Part shown: positions 25,262-38,550 of the stretch, one piece after another | How the letters are laid out: each line of letters starts with the position of its first letter | Position numbering within the stretch: position 1 is the first letter of the stretch | Source of the DNA: Liolophura sinensis | Lineage: Eukaryota > Mollusca > Polyplacophora > Chitonida > Chitonidae | NCBI RefSeq assembly: GCF_032854445.1 | Contig: NW_027018172.1 | Coordinates: forward strand, 1 to 64,000 | DNA: 64,000 nucleotides | Reading direction: 5' to 3' | Notes under the pieces: model-generated | What the model saw: the letters and a program-made list of their open reading frames with translations, nothing else | The model's database searches: none | What the model was told of the DNA's origin: nothing | Position numbers and translations under genes: made by a program

Positions 25262-28011
25262 TCAAATCTTTGGGCCAAGCCCATTTAACTCACCCAGCAA
25301 ATGTCTTACTTCTAAGTCGAAGACAAACTCAATGTCTTTATCTACATGTAGAAAAACCACACCATTTGTATATAAAAAAAACACAAGGTACTTGATACAA
25401 TCCGCTGTAAAAAGTACAACTGAACACTGACCCACATCAATAAGGTGCCAAAGGATGCGCAATTGGGCCAGGCATCTCCAGCTGTTGAAAAATTGCAAAA
25501 TTCCTTGGTTTCCATGGAGTAAGAGCCGTTGCTGGGCACGTGATCTTGACATCATTGATTATTCACTTGTGGCTACAGCCAAAAGTATTGGTCGGAGAGC
25601 AACGCGGTTTGCACCATTCGATTTCTCGTCACAAAATACGTCGGATTAGTCTCTTACCAGCAGCATTGGAACAGTTTTTCCACTTTTGGATTTTTGCCTG
25701 GTCTTTTTGCTAATTGAAATCGGCTACATTAACTATGTACAATCGCGACTGGTCATTACTATATTCAACATTTCATTATAAGTCATGTGCCCTTCGGTAG
25801 CCCAGACGACGTCAAATCTTTGGGCCAAGCCCATTTAACTCACCCAACAAATGTCTTACTTCTAAGTCGAAGACAAACTCAATGTCTTTATCTACATGTA
25901 GAAAAACCACACCATTTGTATGTAAAAAAAACAAAAGGTACTTGATACAATCCGCTGTAAAAAGTACAATTGAACACTGACCCACATCAATAAGGTGCCA
26001 AAGGATGCGCAATTGGGCCAGGCATCTCCAGCTGTTGAAAAATTGCAAATTTCCTTGGTTTCCATGGAGTAAGAGCCGTTGCTGGGCACGTGATCTTGAC
26101 ATCATTGATTATTCATTTGTGGCTACAGCCAAAAGTATTGGTCGGAGAGCAACGCGGTTTGCACCATTCGATTTCTCGTCACAAAATACGTCGGATTAGC
26201 CTCTTACCAGCAGCATTGGAACAGTTTTTCTACTTTTGGATTTTTGCCTGGTCTTTTTGCGAATTGAAATCGGCTACATTAACTATGTACAATCGCGACT
26301 GGTCATTACTATATTCAACTTTTCATTATAAGTTATGTGCCCTTCGGTAGCCCAGACGACGTCAAATCTTTGGGCCAAGCCCATTTAACTCACCCAGCAA
26401 ATGTCTTACTTCTAAGTCGAAGACAAACTCAATGTCTTTATCTACATGTAGAAAAACCACACCATTTGTATATAAAAAAAACACAAGGTACTTGATACAA
26501 TCCGCTGTAAAAAGTACAATTGAACACTGACCCACATCAATAAGGTGCCAAAGGATGCGCAATTGGGCCAGGCATCTCCAGCTGTTGAAAAATTGCAAAT
26601 TTCCTTGGTTTCCATGGAGTAAGAGCCGTTGCTGGGCACGTGATCTTGACATCATTGATTATTCATTTGTGGCTACAGCCAAAAGTATTGGTCGGAGAGC
26701 AACGCGGTTTGCACCATTCGATTTCTCGTCACAAAATACGTCGGATTAGCCTCTTACCAGCAGCATTGGAACAGTTTTTCTACTTTTGGATTTTTGCCTG
26801 GTCTTTTTGCGAATTGAAATCGGCTACATTAACTATGTACAATCGCGACTGGTCATTACTATATTCAACTTTTCATTATAAGTTATGTGCCCTTCGTTAG
26901 CCCAGACGACGTCAAATCTTTGGGCCAAGCCCATTTAACTCACCCAGCAAATGTCTTACTTCTAAGTCGAAGACAAACTCAATGTCTTTATCTACATGTA
27001 GAAAAACCACACCATTTGTATATAAAAAAAACACAAGGTACTTGATACAATCCGCTGTAAAAAGTGCAATTGAACACTGACCCACATCAATAAGGTGCCA
27101 AAGGATGCGCAATTGGGCCAGGCATCTCCAGCTGTTGAAAAATTGCAAATTTCCTCGGTTTCCATGGAGTAAGAGCCGTTGCTGGGCACGTGATCTTGAC
27201 ATCATTGATTATTCACTTGTGGCTACAGCCAAAAGTATTGGTCGGAGAGCAACGCGGTTTGCACCATTCGATTTCTCGTCACAAAATACGTCGGATTAGC
27301 CTCTTACCAGCAGCATTGGAACAGTTTTTCTACTTTTGGATTTTTGCCTGGTCTTTTTGCGAATTGAAATCGGCTGCATTAACTATGTACAATCGCGACT
27401 GGTCATTACTATATTCAACATTTCATTATAAGTTATGTGCCCTTCGGTAGCCCAGACGACGTCAAATCTTTGGGCCAAGCCCATTTAACTCACCCAGCAA
27501 ATGTCTTACTTCTAAGTCGAAGACAAACTCAATGTCTTTATCTACATGTAGAAAAACCACACCATTTGTATATAAAAAAAACAAAAGGTACTTGATACAA
27601 TCCGCTGTAAAAAGTACAATTGAACACTGACCCACATCAATAAGGTGCCAAAGGATGCGCAATTGGGCCAGGCATCTCCAGCTGTTGAAAAATTGCAAAT
27701 TTCCTTGGTTTCCATGGAGTAAGAGCCGTTGCTGGGCACGTGATCTTGACATCATTGATTATTCACTTGTGGCTACAGCCAAAAGTATTGGTCGGAGAGC
27801 AACGCGGTTTGCACCATTCGATTTCTCGTCACAAAATACGTCGGATTAGTCTCTTACCAGCAGCATTGGAACAGTTTTTCCACTTTTGGATTTTTGCCTG
27901 GTCTTTTTGCTAATTGAAATCGGCTACATTAACTATGTACAATCGCGACTGGTCATTACTATATTCAACATTTCATTATAAGTTATGTGCCCTTCGGTAG
28001 CCCAGACGACG
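25262..28011 (+). repeat. Five-monomer higher-order repeat unit, pair 1 right
   Basis: Counterpart of 22509-25261. It matches best in monomers one to three and the left half of monomer four. The first monomer has a private ACAACTG (25417) and GCAAAATTCC (25495). The fifth monomer has GTATATA where the left unit has GTATGTA, so the similarity is not complete across the unit. Confidence 0.78.
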
Positions 28012-28561
28012 TCAAATCTTTGGGCCAAGCCCATTTAACTCACCCAACAAATGTCTTACTTCTAAGTCGAAGACAAACTCAATGTCTTTATCTACATGTA
28101 GAAAAACCACACCATTTGTATGTAAAAAAAACAAAAGGTACTTGATACAATCCGCTGTAAAAAGTACAATTGAACACTGACCCACATCAATAAGGTGCCA
28201 AAGGATGCGCAATTGGGCCAGGCATCTCCAGCTGTTGAAAAATTGCAAATTTCCTTGGTTTCCATGGAGTAAGAGCCGTTGCTGGGCACGTGATCTTGAC
28301 ATCATTGATTATTCATTTGTGGCTACAGCCAAAAGTATTGGTCGGAGAGCAACGCGGTTTGCACCATTCGATTTCTCGTCACAAAATACGTCGGATTAGC
28401 CTCTTACCAGCAGCATTGGAACAGTTTTTCTACTTTTGGATTTTTGCCTGGTCTTTTTGCGAATTGAAATCGGCTACATTAACTATGTACAATCGCGACT
28501 GGTCATTACTATATTCAACTTTTCATTATAAGTTATGTGCCCTTCGGTAGCCCAGACGACG

Positions 28562-31310
28562 TCAAATCTTTGGGCCAAGCCCATTTAACTCACCCAGCAA
28601 ATGTCTTACTTCTAAGTCGAAGACAAACTCAATGTCTTTATCTACATGTAGAAAAACCACACCATTTGTATATAAAAAAAACACAAGGTACTTGATACAA
28701 TCCGCTGTAAAAAGTACAATTGAACACTGACCCACATCAATAAGGTGCCAAAGGATGCGCAATTGGGCCAGGCATCTCCAGCTGTTGAAAAATTGCAAAT
28801 TTCCTTGGTTTCCATGGAGTAAGAGCCGTTGCTGGGCACGTGATCTTGACATCATTGATTATTCATTTGTGGCTACAGCCAAAAGTATTGGTCGGAGAGC
28901 AACGCGGTTTGCACCATTCGATTTCTCGTCACAAAATACGTCGGATTAGCCTCTTACCAGCAGCATTGGAACAGTTTTTCTACTTTTGGATTTTTGCCTG
29001 GTCTTTTTGCGAATTGAAATCGGCTACATTAACTATGTACAATCGCGACTGGTCATTACTATATTCAACTTTTCATTATAAGTTATGTGCCCTTCGGTAG
29101 CCCAGACGACGTCAAATCTTTGGGCCAAGCCCATTTAACTCACCCAGCAAATGTCTTACTTCTAAGTCGAAGACAAACTCAATGTCTTTATCTACATGTA
29201 GAAAAACCACACCATTTGTATATAAAAAAAACACAAGGTACTTGATACAATCCGCTGTAAAAAGTGCAATTGAACACTGACCCACATCAATAAGGTGCCA
29301 AAGGATGCGCAATTGGGCCAGGCATCTCCAGCTGTTGAAAAATTGCAAATTTCCTTGGTTTCCATGGAGTAAGAGCCGTTGCTGGGCACGTGATCTTGAC
29401 ATCATTGATTATTCACTTGTGGCTACAGCCAAAAGTATTGGTCGGAGAGCAACGCGGTTTGCACCATTCGATTTCTCGTCACAAAATACGTCGGATTAGT
29501 CTCTTTCCAGCAGCATTGGAACAGTTTTTCCACTTTTGGATTTTTGCCTGGTCTTTTTGCTAATTGAAATCGGCTACATTAACTATGTACAATCGCGACT
29601 GGTCATTACTATATTCAACATTTCATTATAAGTTATGTGCCCTTCGGTAGCCCAGACGACGTCAAATCTTTGGGCCAAGCCCATTTAACTCACCCAACAA
29701 ATGTCTTACTTCTAAGTCGAAGACAAACTCAATGTCTTTATCTACATGTAGAAAAACCACACCATTTGTATGTAAAAAAAACAAAAGGTACTTGATACAA
29801 TCCGCTGTAAAAAGTACAATTGAACACTGACCCACATCAATAAGGTGCCAAAGGATGCGCAATTGGGCCAGGCATCTCCAGCTGTTGAAAAATTGCAAAT
29901 TTCCTTGGTTTCCATGGAGTAAGAGCCGTTGCTGGGCACGTGATCTTGACATCATTGATTATTCATTTGTGGCTACAGCCAAAAGTATTGGTCGGAGAGC
30001 AACGCGGTTTGCACCATTCGATTTCTCGTCACAAAATACGTCGGATTAGCCTCTTACCAGCAGCATTGGAACAGTTTTTCTACTTTTGGATTTTTGCCTG
30101 GTCTTTTTGCGAATTGAAATCGGTTACATTAACTATGTACAATCGCGACTGGTCATTACTATATTCAACTTTTCATTATAAGTTATGTGCCCTTCGGTAG
30201 CCCAGACGACGTCAAATCTTTGGGCCAAGCCCATTTAACTCACCCAGCAAATGTCTTACTTCTAAGTCGAAGACAAACTCAATGTCTTTATCTACATGTA
30301 GAAAAACCACACCATTTGTATATAAAAAAAACAAAAGGTACTTGATACAATCCGCTGTAAAAAGTACAATTGAACACTGACCCACATCAATAAGGTGCCA
30401 AAGGATGCGCAATTGGGCCAGGCATCTCCAGCTGTTGAAAAATTGCAAATTTCCTTGGTTTCCATGGAGTAAGAGCCGTTGCTGGGCACGTGATCTTGAC
30501 ATCATTGATTATTCATTTGTGGCTACAGCCAAAAGTATTGGTCGGAGAGCAACGCGGTTTGCACCATTCGATTTCTCGTCACAAAATACGTCGGATTAGC
30601 CTCTTACCAGCAGCATTGGAACAGTTTTTCTACTTTTGGATTTTTGCCTGGTCTTTTTGCGAATTGAAATCGGCTACATTAACTATGTACAATCGCGACT
30701 GGTCATTACTATATTCAACTTTTCATTATAAGTTATGTGCCCTTCGGTAGCCCAGACGACGTCAAATCTTTGGGCCAAGCCCATTTAACTCACCCAGCAA
30801 ATGTCTTACTTCTAAGTCGAAGACAAACTCAATGTCTTTATCTACATGTAGAAAAACCACACCATTTGTATTTAAAAAAACACAAGGTACTTGATACAAT
30901 CCGCTGTAAAAAGTACAATTGAACACTGACCCACATCAATAAGGTGCCAAAGGATGCGCAATTGGGCCAGGCATCTCCAGCTGTTGAAAAATTGCAAATT
31001 TCCTTGGTTTCCATGGAGTAAGAGCCGTTGCTGGGCACGTGATCTTGACATCATTGATTATTCATTTGTGGCTACAGCCAAAAGTATTGGTCGGAGAGCA
31101 ACGCGGTTTGCACCATTCGATTTCTCGTCACAAAATACGTCGGATTAGCCTCTTACCAGCAGCATTGGAACAGTTTTTCTACTTTTGGATTTTTGCCTGG
31201 TCTTTTTGCGAATTGAAATCGGCTACATTAACTATGTACAATCGCGACTGGTCATTACTATATTCAACTTTTCATTATAAGTTATGTGCCCTTCGGTAGC
31301 CCAGACGACG
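28562..31310 (+). repeat. Five-monomer higher-order repeat unit, pair 2 left
   Basis: A 2749-bp unit matching 31311-34059 in order: a standard monomer, then AAGTGC plus CTCTTTCCAG (29506), then GTATGTAAA with GGTTACATT (30124), then an AACAAAAGG monomer, then a GTATTTAAA monomer with a seven-A tract. The last monomer's right half differs from its partner, which carries CTATGG and GACGGATT. Confidence 0.85.
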
Positions 31311-34059
31311 TCAAATCTTTGGGCCAAGCCCATTTAACTCACCCAGCAAATGTCTTACTTCTAAGTCGAAGACAAACTCAATGTCTTTATCTACATGTAG
31401 AAAAACCACACCATTTGTATATAAAAAAAACACAAGGTACTTGATACAATCCGCTGTAAAAAGTACAATTGAACACTGACCCACATCAATAAGGTGCCAA
31501 AGGATGCGCAATTGGGCCAGGCATCTCCAGCTGTTGAAAAATTGCAAATTTCCTTGGTTTCCATGGAGTAAGAGCCGTTGCTGGGCACGTGATCTTGACA
31601 TCATTGATTATTCATTTGTGGCTACAGCCAAAAGTATTGGTCGGAGAGCAACGCGGTTTGCACCATTCGATTTCTCGTCACAAAATACGTCGGATTAGCC
31701 TCTTACCAGCAGCATTGGAACAGTTTTTCTACTTTTGGATTTTTGCCTGGTCTTTTTGCGAATTGAAATCGGCTACATTAACTATGTACAATCGCGACTG
31801 GTCATTACTATATTCAACTTTTCATTATAAGTTATGTGCCCTTCGGTAGCCCAGACGACGTCAAATCTTTGGGCCAAGCCCATTTAACTCACCCAGCAAA
31901 TGTCTTACTTCTAAGTCGAAGACAAACTCAATGTCTTTATCTACATGTAGAAAAACCACACCATTTGTATATAAAAAAAACACAAGGTACTTGATACAAT
32001 CCGCTGTAAAAAGTGCAATTGAACACTGACCCACATCAATAAGGTGCCAAAGGATGCGCAATTGGGCCAGGCATCTCCAGCTGTTGAAAAATTGCAAATT
32101 TCCTTGGTTTCCATGGAGTAAGAGCCGTTGCTGGGCACGTGATCTTGACATCATTGATTATTCACTTGTGGCTACAGCCAAAAGTATTGGTCGGAGAGCA
32201 ACGCGGTTTGCACCATTCGATTTCTCGTCACAAAATACGTCGGATTAGTCTCTTTCCAGCAGCATTGGAACAGTTTTTCCACTTTTGGATTTTTGCCTGG
32301 TCTTTTTGCTAATTGAAATCGGCTACATTAACTATGTACAATCGCGACTGGTCATTACTATATTCAACATTTCATTATAAGTTATGTGCCCTTCGGTAGC
32401 CCAGACGACGTCAAATCTTTGGGCCAAGCCCATTTAACTCACCCAACAAATGTCTTACTTCTAAGTCGAAGACAAACTCAATGTCTTTATCTACATGTAG
32501 AAAAACCACACCATTTGTATGTAAAAAAAACAAAAGGTACTTGATACAATCCGCTGTAAAAAGTACAATTGAACACTGACCCACATCAATAAGGTGCCAA
32601 AGGATGCGCAATTGGGCCAGGCATCTCCAGCTGTTGAAAAATTGCAAATTTCCTTGGTTTCCATGGAGTAAGAGCCGTTGCTGGGCACGTGATCTTGACA
32701 TCATTGATTATTCATTTGTGGCTACAGCCAAAAGTATTGGTCGGAGAGCAACGCGGTTTGCACCATTCGATTTCTCGTCACAAAATACGTCGGATTAGCC
32801 TCTTACCAGCAGCATTGGAACAGTTTTTCTACTTTTGGATTTTTGCCTGGTCTTTTTGCGAATTGAAATCGGTTACATTAACTATGTACAATCGCGACTG
32901 GTCATTACTATATTCAACTTTTCATTATAAGTTATGTGCCCTTCGGTAGCCCAGACGACGTCAAATCTTTGGGCCAAGCCCATTTAACTCACCCAGCAAA
33001 TGTCTTACTTCTAAGTCGAAGACAAACTCAATGTCTTTATCTACATGTAGAAAAACCACACCATTTGTATATAAAAAAAACAAAAGGTACTTGATACAAT
33101 CCGCTGTAAAAAGTACAATTGAACACTGACCCACATCAATAAGGTGCCAAAGGATGCGCAATTGGGCCAGGCATCTCCAGCTGTTGAAAAATTGCAAATT
33201 TCCTTGGTTTCCATGGAGTAAGAGCCGTTGCTGGGCACGTGATCTTGACATCATTGATTATTCATTTGTGGCTACAGCCAAAAGTATTGGTCGGAGAGCA
33301 ACGCGGTTTGCACCATTCGATTTCTCGTCACAAAATACGTCGGATTAGCCTCTTACCAGCAGCATTGGAACAGTTTTTCTACTTTTGGATTTTTGCCTGG
33401 TCTTTTTGCGAATTGAAATCGGCTACATTAACTATGTACAATCGCGACTGGTCATTACTATATTCAACTTTTCATTATAAGTTATGTGCCCTTCGGTAGC
33501 CCAGACGACGTCAAATCTTTGGGCCAAGCCCATTTAACTCACCCAGCAAATGTCTTACTTCTAAGTCGAAGACAAACTCAATGTCTTTATCTACATGTAG
33601 AAAAACCACACCATTTGTATTTAAAAAAACACAAGGTACTTGATACAATCCGCTGTAAAAAGTACAATTGAACACTGACCCACATCAATAAGGTGCCAAA
33701 AGATGCGCAATTGGGCCAGGCATCTCCAGCTGTTGAAAAATTGCAAATTTCTATGGTTTCCATGGAGTAAGAGCCGTTGCTGGGCACGTGATCTTGACAT
33801 CATTGATTATTCATTTGTGGCTACAGCCAAAAGTATTGGTCGGAGAGCAACGCGGTTTGCACCATTCGATTTCTCGTCACAAAATACGACGGATTAGCAT
33901 CTTATCAACAGCATTGGAACAGTTTTTCTACTTTTGGATTTTTGCCTGGTCTTTTTGCGAATTGAAATCGGCTACATTAACTATGTACAATCGCGACTGG
34001 TCATTACTATATTCAACATTTCATTATAAGTTATGTGCCCTTCGGTAGCCCAGACGACG
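31311..34059 (+). repeat. Five-monomer higher-order repeat unit, pair 2 right
   Basis: Matches 28562-31310 at offset 2749 (CTCTTTCCAG 29506/32255; GGTTACATT 30124/32873). From 32255 onward it also matches 15753 onward, so this unit links the local pentamer periodicity with the long-range 16.5-kb-offset duplication. The shared GTATTTAAA monomer has one A fewer, which accounts for the odd 2749-bp length. Confidence 0.85.
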
Positions 34060-37000
34060 TCAAATCTTTGGGCCAAGCCCATTTAACTCACCCAGCAAAT
34101 GTCTTACTTCTAAGTCGAAGACAAACTCAATGTCTTTATCTACATGTAGAAAAACCACACCATTTGTATATAAAAAAAACACAAGGTACTTGATACAATC
34201 CGCTGTAAAAAGTACAATTGAACACTGACCCACATCAATAAGGTGCCAAAGGATGCGCAATTGGGCCAGGCATCTCCAGCTGTTGAAAAATTGCAAATTT
34301 CCTTGGTTTCCATGGAGTAAGAGCCGTTGCTGGGCACGTGATCTTGACATCATTGATTATTCACTTGTGGCTACAGCCAAAAGTATTGGTCGGAGAGCAA
34401 CGCGGTTTGCACCATTCGATTTCTCGTCACAAAATACGTCGGATTAGCCTCTTACCAGCAGCATTGGAACAGTTTTTCTACTTTTGGATTTTTGCCTGGT
34501 CTTTTTGCGAATTGAAATCGGCTACATTAACTATGTACAATCGCGACTGGTCATTACTATATTCAACTTTTCATTATAAGTTATGTGCCCTTCGGTAGCC
34601 CAGACGACGTCAAATCTTTGGGCCAAGCCCATTTAACTCACCCAGCAAATGTCTTACTTCTAAGTCGAAGACAAACTCAATGTCTTTATCTACATGTAGA
34701 AAAACCACACCATTTGTATATAAAAAAAACACAAGGTACTTGATACAATCCGCTGTAAAAAGTACAATTGAACACTGACCCACATCAATAAGGTGCCAAA
34801 GGATGCGCAATTGGGCCAGGCATCTCCAGCTGTTGAAAAATTGCAAATTTCCTTGGTTTCCATGGAGTAAGAGCCGTTGCTGGGCACGTGATCTTGACAT
34901 CATTGATTATTCACTTGTGGCTACAGCCAAAAGTATTGGTCGGAGAGCAACGCGGTTTGCACCATTCGATTTCTCGTCACAAAATACGTCGGATTAGTCT
35001 CTTACCAGCAGCATTGGAACAGTTTTTCTACTTTTGGATTTTTGCCTGGTCTTTTTGCGAATTGAAATCGGCTACATTAACTATGTACAATCGCGACTGG
35101 TCATTACTATATTCAACTTTTCATTATAAGTTATGTGCCCTTCGGTAGCCCAGACGACGTCAAATCTTTGGGCCAAGCCCATTTAACTCACCCAGCAAAT
35201 GTCTTACTTCTAAGTCGAAGACAAACTCAATGTCTTTATCTACATGTAGAAAAACCACACCATTTGTATATAAAAAAAACACAAGGTACTTGATACAATC
35301 CGCTGTAAAAAGTACAATTGAACACTGACCCACATCAATAAGGTGCCAAAGGATGCGCAATTGGGCCAGGCATCTCCAGCTGTTGAAAAATTGCAAATTT
35401 CCTTGGTTTCCATGGAGTAAGAGCCGTTGCTGGGCACGTGATCTTGACATCATTGATTATTCATTTGTGGCTACAGCCAAAAGTATTGGTCGGAGAGCAA
35501 CGCGGTTTGCACCATTCGATTTCTCGTCACAAAATACGTCGGATTAGCCTCTTACCAGCAGCATTGGAACAGTTTTTCTACTTTTGGATTTTTGCCTGGT
35601 CTTTTTGCGAATTGAAATCGGCTACATTAACTATGTACAATCGCGACTGGTCATTACTATATTCAACTTTTCATTATAAGTTATGTGCCCTTCGTTAGCC
35701 CAGACGACGTCAAATCTTTGGGCCAAGCCCATTTAACTCACCCAGCAAATGTCTTACTTCTAAGTCGAAGACAAACTCAATGTCTTTATCTACATGTAGA
35801 AAAACCACACCATTTGTATATAAAAAAAACACAAGGTACTTGATACAATCCGCTGTAAAAAGTGCAATTGAACACTGACCCACATCAATAAGGTGCCAAA
35901 GGATGCGCAATTGGGCCAGGCATCTCCAGCTGTTGAAAAATTGCAAATTTCCTCGGTTTCCATGGAGTAAGAGCCGTTGCTGGGCACGTGATCTTGACAT
36001 CATTGATTATTCACTTGTGGCTACAGCCAAAAGTATTGGTCGGAGAGCAACGCGGTTTGCACCATTCGATTTCTCGTCACAAAATACGTCGGATTAGCCT
36101 CTTACCAGCAGCATTGGAACAGTTTTTCTACTTTTGGATTTTTGCCTGGTCTTTTTGCGAATTGAAATCGGCTACATTAACTATGTACAATCGCGACTGG
36201 TCATTACTATATTCAACTTTTCATTATAAGTTATGTGCCCATTGTTAGCCCAGACGACGTCAAATCTTTGGGCCAAGCCCATTTAACTCACCCAGCAAAT
36301 GTCTTACTTCTAAGTCGAAGACAAACTCAATGTCTTTATCTACATGTAGAAAAACCACACCATTTGTATATAAAAAAAACACAAGGTACTTGATACAATC
36401 CGCTGTAAAAAGTGCAATTGAACACTGACCCACATCAATAAGGTGCCAAAGGATGCGCAATTGGGCCAGGCATCTCCAGCTGTTGAAAAATTGCAAATTT
36501 CCTTGGTTTCCATGGAGTAAGAGCCGTTGCTGGGCACGTGATCTTGACATCATTGATTATTCACTTGTGGCTACAGCCAAAAGTATTGGTCGGAGAGCAA
36601 CGCGGTTTGCACCATTCGATTTCTCGTCACAAAATACGTCGGATTAGTCTCTTACCAGCAGCATTGGAACAGTTTTTCCACTTTTGGATTTTTGCCTGGT
36701 GTTTTTGCTAATTGAAATCGGCTACATTAACTATGTACAATCGCGACTGGTCATTACTATATTCAACATTTCATTATAAGTTATGTGCCCTTCGGTAGCC
36801 CAGACGACGTCAAATCTTTGGGCCAAGCCCATTTAACTCACCCAACAAATGTCTTACTTCTAAGTCGAAGACAAACTCAATGTCTTTATCTACATGTAGA
36901 AAAACCACACCATTTGTATATAAAAAAAACAAAAGGTACTTGATACAATCCGCTGTAAAAAGTACAATTGAACACTGACCCACATCAATAAGGTGCCAAA

Positions 37001-38550
37001 GGATGCGCAATTGGGCCAGGCATCTCCAGCTGTTGAAAAATTGCAAATTTCCTTGGTTTCCATGGAGTAAGAGCCGTTGCTGGGCACGTGATCTTGACAT
37101 CATTGATTATTCATTTGTGGCTACAGCCAAAAGTATTGGTCGGAGAGCAACGCGGTTTGCACCATTCGATTTCTCGTCACAAAATACGTCGGATTAGCCT
37201 CTTACCAGCAGCATTGGAACAGTTTTTCTACTTTTGGATTTTTGCCTGGTCTTTTTGCGAATTGAAATCGGCTACATTAACTATGTACAATCGCGACTGG
37301 TCATTACTATATTCAACTTTTCATTATAAGTTATGTGCCCTTCGGTAGCCCAGACGACGTCAAATCTTTGGGCCAAGCCCATTTAACTCACCCAGCAAAT
37401 GTCTTACTTCTAAGTCGAAGACAAACTCAATGTCTTTATCTACATGTAGAAAAACCACACCATTTGTATATAAAAAAAACACAAGGTACTTGATACAATC
37501 CGCTGTAAAAAGTACAATTGAACACTGACCCACATCAATAAGGTGCCAAAGGATGCGCAATTGGGCCAGGCATCTCCAGCTGTTGAAAAATTGCAAATTT
37601 CCTTGGTTTCCATGGAGTAAGAGCCGTTGCTGGGCACGTGATCTTGACATCATTGATTATTCATTTGTGGCTACAGCCAAAAGTATTGGTCGGAGAGCAA
37701 CGCGGTTTGCACCATTCGATTTCTCGTCACAAAATACGTCGGATTAGCCTCTTACCAGCAGCATTGGAACAGTTTTTCTACTTTTGGATTTTTGCCTGGT
37801 CTTTTTGCGAATTGAAATCGGCTACATTAACTATGTACAATCGCGACTGGTCATTACTATATTCAACTTTTCATTATAAGTTATGTGCCCTTCGGTAGCC
37901 CAGACGACGTCAAATCTTTGGGCCAAGCCCATTTAACTCACCCAGCAAATGTCTTACTTCTAAGTCGAAGACAAACTCAATGTCTTTATCTACATGTAGA
38001 AAAACCACACCATTTGTATATAAAAAAAACACAAGGTACTTGATACAATCCGCTGTAAAAAGTGCAATTGAACACTGACCCACATCAATAAGGTGCCAAA
38101 GGATGCGCAATTGGGCCAGGCATCTCCAGCTGTTGAAAAATTGCAAATTTCCTTGGTTTCCATGGAGTAAGAGCCGTTGCTGGGCACGTGATCTTGACAT
38201 CATTGATTATTCACTTGTGGCTACAGCCAAAAGTATTGGTCGGAGAGCAACGCGGTTTGCACCATTCGATTTCTCGTCACAAAATACGTCGGATTAGCCT
38301 CTTACCAGCAGCATTGGAACAGTTTTTCCACTTTTGGATTTTTGCCTGGTCTTTTTGCTAATTTAAATCGGCTACATTAACTATGTACAATCGCGACTGG
38401 TCATTACTATATTCAACATTTCATTATAAGTTATGTGCCCTTCGGTAGCCCAGACGACGTCAAATCTTTGGGCCAAGCCCATTTAACTCACCCAGCAAAT
38501 GTCTTACTTCTAAGTCGAAGACAAACTCAATGTCTTTATCTACATGTAGA
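32255..38550 (+). repeat. Satellite segment duplicated from 15753-22050 (right copy)
   Basis: This is the right copy of the 16502-bp-offset duplication. It keeps the order and constant offset of all rare variants listed for the left copy. Near-identity over more than 6 kb, while neighbouring monomers differ at many sites, means either a very recent long-range amplification or a collapse/duplication error in assembly. The left edge overlaps the second pentamer at 31311-34059, so the same monomers took part in more than one exchange. Confidence 0.92.
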
